A stretch of DNA of 64,000 nucleotides from Paenibacillus sp. FSL R10-2734 (GCF_037963865.1 NZ_CP150170.1:3968001-4032000), one strand, 5' to 3'; shown: positions 7,965 to 17,251, numbered from the stretch's first letter. Notes: generated by a model not told the origin, from the letters alone. Program-made: numbers and translations.

Positions 7965-9575
7965 ATGTACAAGATTATTCTAGTTGATGATGAAGATGAG
8001 GTTCGTGAGGGCATTAAACAGAAAATATCATGGAGTAATTATGGTTTTGAGCTCGTTGGTGACTTCGATAACGGCAGAGATGCCCTTGAAGCGATTGAGC
8101 AGTATCGTCCGGATGTGATTATTACAGATATTTGCATGCCCTTTATGGATGGATTAGGATTGGCCAAAGCTGTAATGGAACGGTACCGGGATATGAAGGT
8201 CATAATCGTAACCGGATATGAGGACTTCGAATACGCCAAGCGGGCTATAACCTTAAAGGTGACAGAATATTTGTTGAAACCGATTAATGCCCGTGAGTTT
8301 GCCGAGCTTCTAAGGAAAATGAAGCAGGACTTGGATGAGGAGCATTTACAAAAGGCCAATATAGCTAAGCTCCGCATGCAATTAAATCAGAGCCTTCCTT
8401 TACTACGTGAACGATTTCTGGAGAAGCTTGTTACTACTCGAATGAAAACCGAAGAGATCGAGAATAAAATGAATTACTTTCATATACAGTTGCAGGGCGC
8501 GGTTAACCTAGCCATCGTAATAGATATAGAAATGGAGAATCGGAGTCTGGACATTGCTTCAGATGTAGAGCTATTGCGCTTTGCCGCTTTTAACATTGTG
8601 CAGGAGCAACTTGAGAAGGAACAGGGCGGCGTGGTGTTTCAGACGAGAGATGGTAAGCTCGCCGCGATATTAACAGGGAATTCAGAAGAGATCGAAGTCA
8701 CAACTCAGCTTCTCGCGGATCAAGTTCAGACCAGCTTAAACAAATATTTGAAGCTGACGGCAACCATCGGCATCGGTAGGAAATACGCTGGTCTGCAGCA
8801 AATTCCACAATCATTTCAGGAAGCCATTTCATCCATAGAATATCGGTATCTTTTAGGCATAGATAAGGTTATCTCCATACAGGATCTTGAGTTTGGCAAG
8901 GGATTGGATCAAGCACATTTTTCTTCATGGGAAAAGCAATTCATATCTGCTTTGAAGACAGGTAAAGCATCAGCGATCTCAGAAGTCCTCTCAAAATGGT
9001 TTCAGGAATTAAAGAGCAATAGCTCTTCTATAGAAGGCTGCCGTAGTACCATCTACCAGATGCTCGTCTCTCTGATGAATTATGTGGTCGATATCGGATT
9101 CCCTAATACAGAATTAGTATCGCATAATATGTTCGCAGAAGTTGCTGCCCTTAAGACTTTAGAGGAAGCAAGGAATTATTTGGAGCGGACTTGCCATGAG
9201 CTGATACTTAAGCTGTCGGAACAAAGAACAACGGTAAGGACTTCTCAAATGAAAGCCGCGGAAGCTTATATTCGGGACAATTATTGTAATGACAGTTTTT
9301 CGCTTAATGAGCTGTGCAGCTATATTTTTATGAGCATCAGTTATTTCAGTGCGACTTTTAAACAGCATACCGGTGAGACTTTTATTGAGTATTTAACTCG
9401 GCTCCGTTTGGAAAAAGCCAAAGAACTCCTTACGGTCACACAGTTGAAGACTTATGATATCGCAGCTAGAGTTGGTTATGCCGATCCGCAGTATTTCAGT
9501 GTTATTTTCAAACGGAATGTTGGAAACACACCGAAGGAATATCGACAGCGACAGAAGGAGAATCTCCCTCTATGA
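7965..9575 (+). CDS. YesN-type response regulator with AraC output domain
   Basis: A 536-residue regulator: receiver domain (residues 1-120) with acidic pocket Asp8/Asp9, phosphoacceptor Asp55 in ITDICMP and the Lys of LLKP near residue 105; a long linker of about 300 residues of the YesN type; and a C-terminal AraC helix-turn-helix pair (last 100 residues, ending VGYADPQYFSVIFKRNVGNTPKEYR). GAGGAGGTG precedes the ATG. Its stop overlaps the ATG of the histidine kinase, so the two are translationally coupled. It most likely activates the importer at 4286-7851 on sensing its sugar, by analogy with YesN next to xylFGH in clostridia; that is inference. Confidence 0.93.
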   Translation: MYKIILVDDEDEVREGIKQKISWSNYGFELVGDFDNGRDALEAIEQYRPDVIITDICMPFMDGLGLAKAVMERYRDMKVIIVTGYEDFEYAKRAITLKVTEYLLKPINAREFAELLRKMKQDLDEEHLQKANIAKLRMQLNQSLPLLRERFLEKLVTTRMKTEEIENKMNYFHIQLQGAVNLAIVIDIEMENRSLDIASDVELLRFAAFNIVQEQLEKEQGGVVFQTRDGKLAAILTGNSEEIEVTTQLLADQVQTSLNKYLKLTATIGIGRKYAGLQQIPQSFQEAISSIEYRYLLGIDKVISIQDLEFGKGLDQAHFSSWEKQFISALKTGKASAISEVLSKWFQELKSNSSSIEGCRSTIYQMLVSLMNYVVDIGFPNTELVSHNMFAEVAALKTLEEARNYLERTCHELILKLSEQRTTVRTSQMKAAEAYIRDNYCNDSFSLNELCSYIFMSISYFSATFKQHTGETFIEYLTRLRLEKAKELLTVTQLKTYDIAARVGYADPQYFSVIFKRNVGNTPKEYRQRQKENLPL

Positions 9576-11356
9576 AACATCATCGCTTCTTTCGAAGTCG
9601 AAGTATTCATACTAATATTGCTATTTCCTTTTCAATTCTTATCCTCTGTACGACTTTAGTACTGAGCTATACTTCATATCGACTCTCCTCCGCTGCTGTC
9701 ATGGGGAATTCCGTAGCCTATACTTCACAATTAATAGAACAAGTAAAATTGAACATTGAGAATTACATTAGCAATATGGAGAGTATTGCTGCTTTGGTGT
9801 TAACTAGCAGTGACCTTGAGAAGTATGTAAAAGGTTCGAGTTCGGAACAAGGAGGGGAGGCAAATGATAAAGAATTAGCTAGCCAATATCTTCGGTCTAT
9901 AATCCAATCCCGCACTGATATATCTTCTATAGTGTATGCAAGCTCGAAAGGCATAACGGTTTCAGATCGGCTGGATGCAGTTTTGAAACCGCTTCCCGAG
10001 TTGGTCGCTCAAGAATGGTATCAGCAGGCATTGAATCAGTCCGGAGTGGTTGTCTCCTCTTCGCATGTGCAGCACTTATTTCAGGATGAATATAGATGGG
10101 TAGTGTCGATCAGTAGAAAGCTATCGGATTCTTTTTCTGAAATGGAAGCAGATCGACAGGGTGTCCTACTCGTAGATCTTAATTACAGCGTTATTAATAA
10201 TCTGTGCAAACAAATCGAACTGGGAAAACGGGGTTATGTATTCATCGTAGATCCGTCGGGGAGTCTTGTCTATCATCCTCAACAGCAGCTGATCTACTCG
10301 CAGCTCAAATTTGAGCAATTGGAAACAGTTCTTGGGATTAAGAGCGGATCGGTTACGGTTCACGCAGGGGACGAACAGAAACTGTACACGGTGGATACAA
10401 CTAGCTTTGGCTGGAAGATTGTCGGGGTTACCTATCCAGATGATCTGGTTGCTAACAAACAGCGGATGCAAGGGACCGCCGCCTTGTGGGGAGCCGTAAG
10501 TCTGATCTTTGCCATGGCAATATCCGTGTTACTCTCGTACGCATTGACCAAACCCCTCAAGAATCTGGAAATTAACATGAAAAAGGCTGAACGCGGTGAG
10601 TTCGACATTCGCGTGGAGATTGAGAGCACGAACGAAATCGGCAAGCTTGCCCGAACGTTTAATCTGATGATCATGAAGATTAAAGAGTTGATGAGTCAGA
10701 TTGTCATGGAGCAAGAGATGAAACGTGTGAGTGAGCTGAAGGCACTTCAAGCACAGATTAAACCCCATTTTTTGTATAATACATTAGACTCCATCATCTG
10801 GATGGCAGAGACCGGCAAGATGGAGGAAGTAGTAGAAATGACCTCATCTCTGTCGAAGCTGCTGCGTTCTACGATTGGTGAGGGCGAAGAATTGATTCCG
10901 ATCGCAAGAGAACTAGAGCATATTAGGCACTATCTAACGATTCAGAATATGCGCTATCGCCATAAGTTCACTTATTCTATAGAGGTGAATGAAGATATTC
11001 TTGAATGCAGTATATTGAAAATGGTCCTTCAACCATTGATTGAAAATGCCATTTATCATGGGATAAAGCACAATCCTGAGCAAGGTCACATCCTAATTAG
11101 GGGCAAAAGAGAGCAAAGCGATATTACTATACAGATTATTGACAATGGTGTCGGAATGGATGAAGAGCAGATTGGCAAGCTACTACTTCAAAAGGCAGAT
11201 TACAAGAGTGGCAGTGGAGTAGGGGTCGCGAATGTGAACCATCGTATTCAGCTTTATTTCGGGGACCATTACGGTTTGTCTTTTGCGAGCGAAACGGAAG
11301 AAGGGACGACGGTCACGTTAAGAATTCCAGCACTCTATGAGGAGGAAAGTCGATGA
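9572..11356 (+). CDS. YesM/LytS-type sensor histidine kinase
   Basis: A 594-residue membrane kinase. A transmembrane segment near residues 15-35 and a second near 305-325 enclose an extracellular sensor domain of about 270 residues (Cache-like). A HAMP domain follows (about 325-380), then the His_kinase segment LQAQIKPHFLYNTLD with phosphorylated His399, and an HATPase domain with the N-box ENAIYHG and the DNGVGM motif. Coupled by ATGA overlaps to the regulator upstream and the binding protein downstream, so the three proteins are made together. It probably reads the state of the membrane-anchored sugar-binding protein at 11353. Confidence 0.93.
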   Translation: MKHHRFFRSRSIHTNIAISFSILILCTTLVLSYTSYRLSSAAVMGNSVAYTSQLIEQVKLNIENYISNMESIAALVLTSSDLEKYVKGSSSEQGGEANDKELASQYLRSIIQSRTDISSIVYASSKGITVSDRLDAVLKPLPELVAQEWYQQALNQSGVVVSSSHVQHLFQDEYRWVVSISRKLSDSFSEMEADRQGVLLVDLNYSVINNLCKQIELGKRGYVFIVDPSGSLVYHPQQQLIYSQLKFEQLETVLGIKSGSVTVHAGDEQKLYTVDTTSFGWKIVGVTYPDDLVANKQRMQGTAALWGAVSLIFAMAISVLLSYALTKPLKNLEINMKKAERGEFDIRVEIESTNEIGKLARTFNLMIMKIKELMSQIVMEQEMKRVSELKALQAQIKPHFLYNTLDSIIWMAETGKMEEVVEMTSSLSKLLRSTIGEGEELIPIARELEHIRHYLTIQNMRYRHKFTYSIEVNEDILECSILKMVLQPLIENAIYHGIKHNPEQGHILIRGKREQSDITIQIIDNGVGMDEEQIGKLLLQKADYKSGSGVGVANVNHRIQLYFGDHYGLSFASETEEGTTVTLRIPALYEEESR

Positions 11357-12342
11357 GCTCACTATGGTCAAAAATAGGCCTGTCTGCTCTACTATTATTC
11401 TTCATTGTAGCGCTCGGGTGGGTAGGTTATCGTATGTTTACGAATGAGCTGGATACTAAGGTCAGAACCATTATCTACGTTCCTAAGACCATCGATAGTA
11501 ACATTGAATTCTGGGAAGTAATGAAACAAGGTGTGGCGACTGCTGCCAAGGAATTCGGAGCAGATGTTCATACGGTAGGAACAGATACCGAGTTAGATGT
11601 GGATAAGCAGATAGAACTACTGGAACAGGCGATTCAGGAGAAGCCTGATGCCATTATTTTGGCCGCTACGGACTATTATCGTCTCGTTCAAGTTGCAGAG
11701 CAGATTAAGGCTGCCGGGATCACTCTTATTACGGTGGATTCGGGACTGAACGGTGGTGTATCGGAGAGTTTTATCGCCACAGATAATTATGAAGCAGGAC
11801 GTAAAGCGGCGCAGGAGTTGATTGAAAATATTCATAGCGACGATCAAGTCGCCATTATGAATTTTGTACAAGTCTCCGCTACAGCTATCGAGAGGGAGAA
11901 AGGAGTTCGGGATGCTTTATCTCAGAATGGAGTTAATCATGTACACGATACCCTTTACAGCAGCGGATCTGCGCAGAAGGCATACCAATTAACTGTTGAT
12001 CTACTAAAGAATCAGCCACACCTAAAGGGAATCATTGGTCTCAATGAGCCATCTACATTAGGTGCGGGACTGGCAATTATGGATTTGGGCTTGAAATCAA
12101 AAGTGAAGCTCGTTGGGTTCGACAATTCCAGTAGTGAGGTTCAGTTGCTGGAGAAGGAAATTATGCTGGGAACGGTGATTCAAAAACCTTTTACAATGGG
12201 GTACTTGGCTGTGAAAACTGCACTTGAAGTCGTTTCAGGAAAAAAAGTAGCTCCTATTATGGATACAGGCTCCGAATTCATTACGAAGGAGAATATGTAC
12301 ACAAGCGAGAATGAAAAGTTAATGTTCCCCTTCATAGAATAA
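11353..12342 (+). CDS. Membrane-anchored sugar-binding sensor protein (XylFII-like)
   Basis: A 329-residue protein of the same Peripla_BP_4 fold as the lipoprotein at 6871, beginning with IIYVPKTIDSNIEFWEVMKQGV. It has no lipobox: residues 8-26 form one uncleaved hydrophobic segment with no cysteine, so it is probably tethered by a transmembrane helix facing outward. The ATG overlaps the kinase stop (ATGA). In Clostridium beijerinckii a comparable anchored binding protein, XylFII, works with LytS kinase and YesN to sense xylose; the gene set here has the same composition. I infer that it is a ligand-sensing partner of the kinase rather than a transport component. Confidence 0.82.
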   Translation: MSSLWSKIGLSALLLFFIVALGWVGYRMFTNELDTKVRTIIYVPKTIDSNIEFWEVMKQGVATAAKEFGADVHTVGTDTELDVDKQIELLEQAIQEKPDAIILAATDYYRLVQVAEQIKAAGITLITVDSGLNGGVSESFIATDNYEAGRKAAQELIENIHSDDQVAIMNFVQVSATAIEREKGVRDALSQNGVNHVHDTLYSSGSAQKAYQLTVDLLKNQPHLKGIIGLNEPSTLGAGLAIMDLGLKSKVKLVGFDNSSSEVQLLEKEIMLGTVIQKPFTMGYLAVKTALEVVSGKKVAPIMDTGSEFITKENMYTSENEKLMFPFIE

Positions 12343-12344
12343 GT

Positions 12345-12393
12345 AAATAAGGGAGCGCCCAAAACCATTATGGCTTTGGGTGCTCCCTTATTT
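12345..12393. terminator. Bidirectional terminator between convergent operons
   Basis: AAATAAGGGAGC and its complement pair across a long stem that continues through CCCAAA/TTTGGG. A/T-rich flanks on both sides fit termination of both the sugar-sensing operon and the convergent LysR gene. Confidence 0.75.
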
Positions 12394-12395
12394 GA

Positions 12396-13283
12396 CTACT
12401 GAGAGTCTATTAATAACTCGGCAAAAGATTGCTGTAACGGCGTTAATATATGATCTTTTCGCCAAGCCAAAACAAAACCACCGCTCTCAGGCAAAATTCC
12501 TGGCAGAGGAACAGAACAAAGACGACCTAATTCAAGCTCTGCTTCAATACTAGCGCTAGAACAAATCCCTACGCCATCTCCTTCGCTGACTAACTTCTTA
12601 AGTGTCTCTGGTGAATTCAACTCGGATCGATTCCACAAGCGGATATGATTCAACTGCGCCCATTGATCCGCAAATCCCCGTAAACAAGAACCAACCTCAT
12701 ACTGAATCCAAGGCTCAAGCGCTATCTGTTCCGGTGTTAACATCCCTATGCTTTCAAATGGATGTCCAGGTGCAAAAACGAGCACAGGTTCGTCGCGGAC
12801 AATGAGCTGAAAATTAAAGGATTCATCATGCCAATCTGAAGTGTGTAAAATAGCCATTTGAATTTCTCGGCTCCGGAGCCGTTCCCTTAACAAAGTATCG
12901 CTTTGGATGGTCATCGAATTATTAATTCCCGGATATAGTTTCATGAATTGGATTAGCGCTTTAGGTAAAATATAAGTTGCAGGAATAAAGCTGGCTTCCA
13001 GCGCTAATGTCCCTTGTGAAGGGGAAGCAAACTGCTTTACAGTTCGTTCCGCTTCGGCTGTGAGTGAGACGATTTTGATAGCATATTGATACAGGGCCCG
13101 TCCAGCATCTGTGAGCAGTACTCGTCCACTTCGATATAGGAATAAAGGAGTTTCAAATTCATTCTCTAGATTCTTCATATGAAAAGATACAGTGGGTTGT
13201 TTAAGGCCTAATTCAGCAGCTACATCGGTTACTTTTTTATATTTTTCAAGGAGTATCACAATCTTTAATTTCATAATGTTCAT
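12396..13283 (-). CDS. LysR-family transcriptional regulator
   Basis: A 295-residue LTTR: N-terminal winged helix (residues 1-60; VAAELGLKQPTVSFHMKNLE) and a LysR-substrate effector domain of about 200 residues. The open frame runs five codons further upstream, but those codons contain the Shine-Dalgarno GGAGG, six bases before the second Met, so the start is at 13283. It is divergent from pstSCAB and a T-N11-A dyad lies between them. The CysL/CbbR-like C-terminus does not reveal the effector. Control of the pst operon is possible but unusual, as pst is normally under PhoP; autoregulation is the safer guess. Confidence 0.9.
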   Translation of the reverse strand: MNIMKLKIVILLEKYKKVTDVAAELGLKQPTVSFHMKNLENEFETPLFLYRSGRVLLTDAGRALYQYAIKIVSLTAEAERTVKQFASPSQGTLALEASFIPATYILPKALIQFMKLYPGINNSMTIQSDTLLRERLRSREIQMAILHTSDWHDESFNFQLIVRDEPVLVFAPGHPFESIGMLTPEQIALEPWIQYEVGSCLRGFADQWAQLNHIRLWNRSELNSPETLKKLVSEGDGVGICSSASIEAELELGRLCSVPLPGILPESGGFVLAWRKDHILTPLQQSFAELLIDSQ

Positions 13284-13332
13284 AACTTTCCTCCGCATAA
13301 TGCATAGTTGGATAACGAATTATATCCCCATT

Positions 13333-13347
13333 ATAGATTAAATCTAT
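13333..13347. promoter_or_regulatory. T-N11-A LysR-type palindrome
   Basis: ATAGATTAAATCTAT is a perfect 15-base dyad containing the canonical LTTR T-N11-A box. It lies 50 bases upstream of the LysR start, on the side facing pstS. Binding by the adjacent regulator is inferred from position. Confidence 0.55.
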
Positions 13348-13379
13348 ACATATATATAGTTTCTATTGGTATTTTTATC

Positions 13380-13600
13380 GTTCGCTTTACAAAGTTAAGA
13401 AGTTTCTCTAACGAACGAGCTCTAGAATAAGAAGAGTCAGAGGAGCCAAGAAGCTCCGGACAACAACATTCACATATGCGTTAGATGAACTTGTACAGTA
13501 AACAAGCATATGGGGGCCAAAGCTCCACAACACCATGTTAAAGCTTTCGAAGCCAGTTTTGTAACAACTGTACCAGGAAGCCATGCTAACAAAACATTTA
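13380..13600 (+). other. Leader region upstream of pstS with repeats and hairpins
   Basis: The 332 bases between the LysR and pstS starts hold no gene. Visible structure: GGAGC/GCTCC hairpin at 13443-13458; complementary CATATGC (13473-13479) and GCATATG (13506-13512); and a GGGGCCAAAGCTCC-like partial copy of the first hairpin at about 13512-13527. I could not place a convincing PhoP box array (TTAACA repeats at 11-base spacing), although TTTACA occurs at 13386. It may be a structured 5' leader. Confidence 0.3.
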
Positions 13601-13615
13601 GGAGGAGACAAAACA

Positions 13616-14548
13616 ATGCAATTCAAAAAATCATGGATTATGACTTTGGCTTTAACTAGCGTACTGGCACTTTCGGCCTGCGGTAATGGTGGAAACAACG
13701 CTGGAGGAAACGCTGCAGCTACAAATGAAGGAAGCGGCGACGCTAAATTAAGTGGTTCGATTCTAGCATCAGGTTCAACAGCCTTACAACCATTGGTTGA
13801 ACTGGTAGCTGAGAATTTCATGGATAAAAATGCTGGTGTGGACATTCAAGTACAAGGCGGCGGTAGCGGTACTGGTCTTACACAAGTAGCTGAGAAGCAA
13901 GTGGATATCGGTAACTCCGACGTATTCGCAGAAGAAAAACTAAAAGATAAAGATGCAGAAAAAGCAGCAGTACTCGTAGATCATCAAGTAGCCGTAGTAG
14001 CGATCGCAACTGTATCACATCCCGATGCAGGTGTGGATAGCTTGACTAAAGAACAGCTTCTAGATATTTTCACAGGAAAAATTACGAACTGGAAAGAAGT
14101 TGGTGGAGCGGATCAAAAAATCCAAATCATCAACCGTCCAGGCAGCTCCGGTACTCGCGCAACTTATGAAAGTTATGCACTTGGAACTAAAACTGAAGAT
14201 ATCCCAGGATCGATTCAAGAAGATTCATCCGGTACAGTTAAGAAAATGATCGGAGAAACTCCAGGGGCTATCGGTTATCTGGCTCTTTCATACCTTGATG
14301 ATTCAATCAAAACACTTAGCCTTGATGGTGTAGAAGCATCTGTAGACAATGTTATTACTGGTAAATATCCAGTGTGGGCTTACGAGCATATGTACACAAA
14401 CGGCGAACCAAATGAAACAGTAAAAGCATTCCTCGACTTTTTCTTAACAGACGAAGTACAAACAGGTGAAGTCGTTGAGCTTGGATACATTCCAGCTGTA
14501 AAAATGCAAGTTAGCCGTGACGTTGCAGGAAATGTTACAGCTAAGTAA
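13616..14548 (+). CDS. pstS: Phosphate-binding lipoprotein PstS
   Basis: A 310-residue phosphate receptor of the high-affinity PstSCAB importer. Lipoprotein signal with lipobox LSAC, Cys22 anchored. The mature part has the phosphate-binding PBP-like fold: SGSTALQPL near residue 50, GGGSGTGL, and NRPGSSGTRATYE. The open frame continues eleven codons upstream, but AGGAGGAG ends ten bases before the Met chosen here, so the shorter start is right. It heads the pst cluster; a hairpin before pstC would let pstS be expressed above the rest. Confidence 0.94.
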   Translation: MQFKKSWIMTLALTSVLALSACGNGGNNAGGNAAATNEGSGDAKLSGSILASGSTALQPLVELVAENFMDKNAGVDIQVQGGGSGTGLTQVAEKQVDIGNSDVFAEEKLKDKDAEKAAVLVDHQVAVVAIATVSHPDAGVDSLTKEQLLDIFTGKITNWKEVGGADQKIQIINRPGSSGTRATYESYALGTKTEDIPGSIQEDSSGTVKKMIGETPGAIGYLALSYLDDSIKTLSLDGVEASVDNVITGKYPVWAYEHMYTNGEPNETVKAFLDFFLTDEVQTGEVVELGYIPAVKMQVSRDVAGNVTAK

Positions 14549-14591
14549 TTCACTTCTAAGCAATTAGTAAGGATTAGAATCTCAAGTGATT

Positions 14592-14618
14592 AGAGGCGGA
14601 TACATCTGCCTCTCTTTT
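14592..14618 (+). terminator. Attenuating hairpin between pstS and pstC
   Basis: Nine-pair stem AGAGGCGGA/TCTGCCTCT with TACA loop followed by CTTTTC. Such partial terminators raise binding protein relative to permease. Its position also argues against starting pstC at GTG 14586, which would translate through it. Confidence 0.6.
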
Positions 14619-14645
14619 CACTTTAGAAAGAGGGAGCAATTGAGG

Positions 14646-15542
14646 GTGAAACTAAAGAACTCACGCATCGAAAAACATCATATTGAAGATTTTGTGGGAC
14701 GTACATATATGTCCTTCTGTGTACTACTATTGATAACAATCATTGTATCGATGGTATATTTTGTAGCGTCTAAAGGCATTTCAACTTTCACAAGTGGCGA
14801 TGTTAGCGTTACTGATTTTCTATTCGGAACGAAGTGGTCACCTGAAGCGGATAACCCATCCTTTGGTGCTTTTCCGTTTATCACAGGATCCTTCTTGGTC
14901 ACTTTGCTTGCAGCATTGATTGCTAGTCCACTTAGCTTGTGCGCTGCGCTATTCATGACTGAGATTGTTCCAGGATGGGGAAAAAAATTGCTTCAGCCAG
15001 TAATTGAGCTGTTGGCAGGTATCCCTTCAGTTGTTTATGGTTTTATCGGATTAAGTGTTATTGTACCGTTTCTACGCAACAACCTGCCTGGTCAAGGCAT
15101 CGGGGTAGCTGCAGGCGCGCTTGTGCTCTCGGTCATGATTCTTCCGACGATTACAAGCGTGGCTGCAGACGCGCTGGCTTCATTGCCGCAAAATTTAAAG
15201 GAATCCTCCTATGCGCTTGGTGCCACCCGGTGGCAGACGATCTCTCGAGTGATTATTCCGACAACGTTTCCTGCTATTATGACAGGTATTGTTCTGGGGA
15301 TGGCACGTGCATTCGGTGAAGCCCTTGCTGTACAGATGGTTATCGGTAATGCACCGTTCGTACCTAAATCACTCTTTGAATCAGCTTCTACCCTGACGAG
15401 TGTGATCACGCTTGGAATGGGGAACACAACCATGGGCTCTGCGCACAATAATGCTCTGTGGAGTATGGCACTGGTTCTTATGCTGATGACGTTTGTATTT
15501 GTCTTCTTAGTGAGATTGCTTGAACGGAGGAATAAAATTTGA
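14646..15542 (+). CDS. pstC: Phosphate ABC transporter permease PstC
   Basis: Integral membrane subunit of the phosphate importer, six to seven hydrophobic segments, with the BPD_transp_1 coupling region ALGATRWQTISRVIIPTTFPAIMTGIVLG-type loop near residue 200 and GEALAVQMVIGNA. About 298 residues from the GTG chosen here; AGAGGGAG lies nine bases upstream. A longer frame begins at GTG 14586 but passes through the intergenic hairpin and lacks a clear ribosome binding site; TTG 14640 is another option. The stop overlaps the TTG start of pstA. Confidence 0.9.
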   Translation: MKLKNSRIEKHHIEDFVGRTYMSFCVLLLITIIVSMVYFVASKGISTFTSGDVSVTDFLFGTKWSPEADNPSFGAFPFITGSFLVTLLAALIASPLSLCAALFMTEIVPGWGKKLLQPVIELLAGIPSVVYGFIGLSVIVPFLRNNLPGQGIGVAAGALVLSVMILPTITSVAADALASLPQNLKESSYALGATRWQTISRVIIPTTFPAIMTGIVLGMARAFGEALAVQMVIGNAPFVPKSLFESASTLTSVITLGMGNTTMGSAHNNALWSMALVLMLMTFVFVFLVRLLERRNKI

Positions 15543-16435
15543 AGCCGAGAACCGTAAATAAAATTGCCACCAGCCTTATTGTGTTTTTCGCTATGCTCAT
15601 CGTAGCCATTCTGGTTGGTCTACTGGGATATATCCTTTTTCGAGGTCTAAGTCACATTAGCTGGGATTTTCTATTCTCCGCACCGCAAAAAATTCGCGCT
15701 GGTGGAGGGGTTGGCCCTCAGCTATTCAACTCCTTATTCCTTTTGGTGCTCACGTTAATTATTACAGTACCTCTAGGTCTGGGTGCCGGTATTTATATGG
15801 CTGAATATGCTCGTCCAGGAAAAATCACCGGCTTTATTCGCTTAATTGTTGAAGTATTATCTTCGTTCCCTTCAATCGTAGTCGGCTTGTTTGGTCTATT
15901 GCTGATTGTTAACTATTTTAATCTTGGCTTCTCCTTAATCTCTGGAGCGCTGGCATTGACGGTCTTTAACCTACCGCTGATGGTTCGGATTACTGAGCAA
16001 GCTTTTCGTAGTGTTCCTAAGCAACAAAAAGAGGCTGGTTTTGCGCTAGGCTTGTCCAAGTGGAAAATCGTAACCTCCGTGTTGTTTCCAGTAGCATTAC
16101 CAACGATTATTACCGGTACTATCTTGTCCGCTGGCCGTGTCTTTGGGGAAGCAGCTGCACTGATGTTCACTGCAGGAATGAGTAGTCCGAGACTAGATTT
16201 CACCAACTGGAATCCACTTAGTCCAAACTCACCACTGAATCCCTTCCGTCCAGCAGAAACACTGGCTGTTCATATTTGGAAGGTAAATAGTGAAGGGCTT
16301 GCTCCTGATGCTGCGCAAATTGCTGCAGGGGCTTCGGCTGTACTAGTAATTATGGTATTGATCTTCAACTTGGCAGCACGTTATTTCGGAAGATTTATTT
16401 ATCGTAAGCTTACAGCGTCAAAAAGAATGAACTAA
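15539..16435 (+). CDS. pstA: Phosphate ABC transporter permease PstA
   Basis: A 298-residue membrane subunit partnering PstC. Six predicted helices and the coupling block KEAGFALGLSKWKIVTSVLFP, then the GRVFGEAAALMFTAG segment typical of PstA. The start is TTG, overlapping the pstC stop, with GGAGG eight bases before it. A PstA-specific proline/serine-rich loop follows residue 220. It forms the phosphate channel with PstC. Confidence 0.93.
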   Translation: MKPRTVNKIATSLIVFFAMLIVAILVGLLGYILFRGLSHISWDFLFSAPQKIRAGGGVGPQLFNSLFLLVLTLIITVPLGLGAGIYMAEYARPGKITGFIRLIVEVLSSFPSIVVGLFGLLLIVNYFNLGFSLISGALALTVFNLPLMVRITEQAFRSVPKQQKEAGFALGLSKWKIVTSVLFPVALPTIITGTILSAGRVFGEAAALMFTAGMSSPRLDFTNWNPLSPNSPLNPFRPAETLAVHIWKVNSEGLAPDAAQIAAGASAVLVIMVLIFNLAARYFGRFIYRKLTASKRMN

Positions 16436-16474
16436 TCCCTAAAAATTAAAGTAGAGATGTAGGAGGAGTAATCG

Positions 16475-17251
16475 ATGGGAACGTCGGCAACAGCAGTGCG
16501 TGAATCTTTTCAAACCGAGGACCTGAGTATTTTTTATGGAACATATGAGGCAGTAAAGGGGATCAGTCTTCCTTTTGCTGAAAAAACGGTTACTGCACTG
16601 ATCGGCCCATCCGGCTGCGGTAAATCAACCTTTCTTCGTTCTCTGAACCGGATGAATGACGAAATCTCCGGAGCAACAAGCAAAGGAAGCATCTGGATAG
16701 ATGGAGTAGATATTAATGCTCCTGGCACAGACGTTATCAAGTTACGCCAGAAGATCGGGATGGTTTGGCAAAAGCCGAATCCGTTCTATAAATCTATTTA
16801 TGACAACATCGCTTTTGGACCCAAGTATCATGGGATTAAAGGGAAAAAAGCACTTGATGAGATCGTTGAGAGCAGCCTTCGAAAAGCAGCATTGTGGGAC
16901 GAAGTTAAGGACCGCTTAAAAGATTCAGCATTAGCTCTATCCGGTGGACAACAACAGCGCCTTTGCATTGCAAGAGCGTTGTCGGTTAACCCTCAGATTC
17001 TGCTCTTGGATGAACCAGCTTCAGCACTAGACCCAGTCTCCACTGGTAAAGTAGAGGAGCTAATCAAGGAGTTAAAAGAAGAGCTGCGCATTGTAATCGT
17101 GACACACAACATGCAGCAAGCTGCACGGATTTCTGATTATACAGCTTATTTTTATCTAGGATCTCTTATAGAGTATGATAAGACGGATAAGGTCTTTACA
17201 AATCCTGAGAATCAAATGACACAAGAATATATCATGGGTCGTTTCGGCTGA
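16475..17251 (+). CDS. pstB: Phosphate ABC transporter ATPase PstB
   Basis: A 258-residue ATPase driving PstSCA. Walker A GPSGCGKST near residue 47, the PstB-specific LRQKIGMVWQKPNPF Q-loop region, signature LSGGQQQR and Walker B ILLLDEPASALDP are all intact. GGAGGAG precedes the ATG. It ends the operon: a terminator follows, and there is no phoU in the window, unlike the common pstSCAB-phoU order. Confidence 0.95.
   Translation: MGTSATAVRESFQTEDLSIFYGTYEAVKGISLPFAEKTVTALIGPSGCGKSTFLRSLNRMNDEISGATSKGSIWIDGVDINAPGTDVIKLRQKIGMVWQKPNPFYKSIYDNIAFGPKYHGIKGKKALDEIVESSLRKAALWDEVKDRLKDSALALSGGQQQRLCIARALSVNPQILLLDEPASALDPVSTGKVEELIKELKEELRIVIVTHNMQQAARISDYTAYFYLGSLIEYDKTDKVFTNPENQMTQEYIMGRFG

Noticed and set aside
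13380..13600. Possible PhoP box array or riboswitch before pstS
   Set aside because: Only one TTTACA-like hexamer without regular 11-base repeats, and no recognised riboswitch core.
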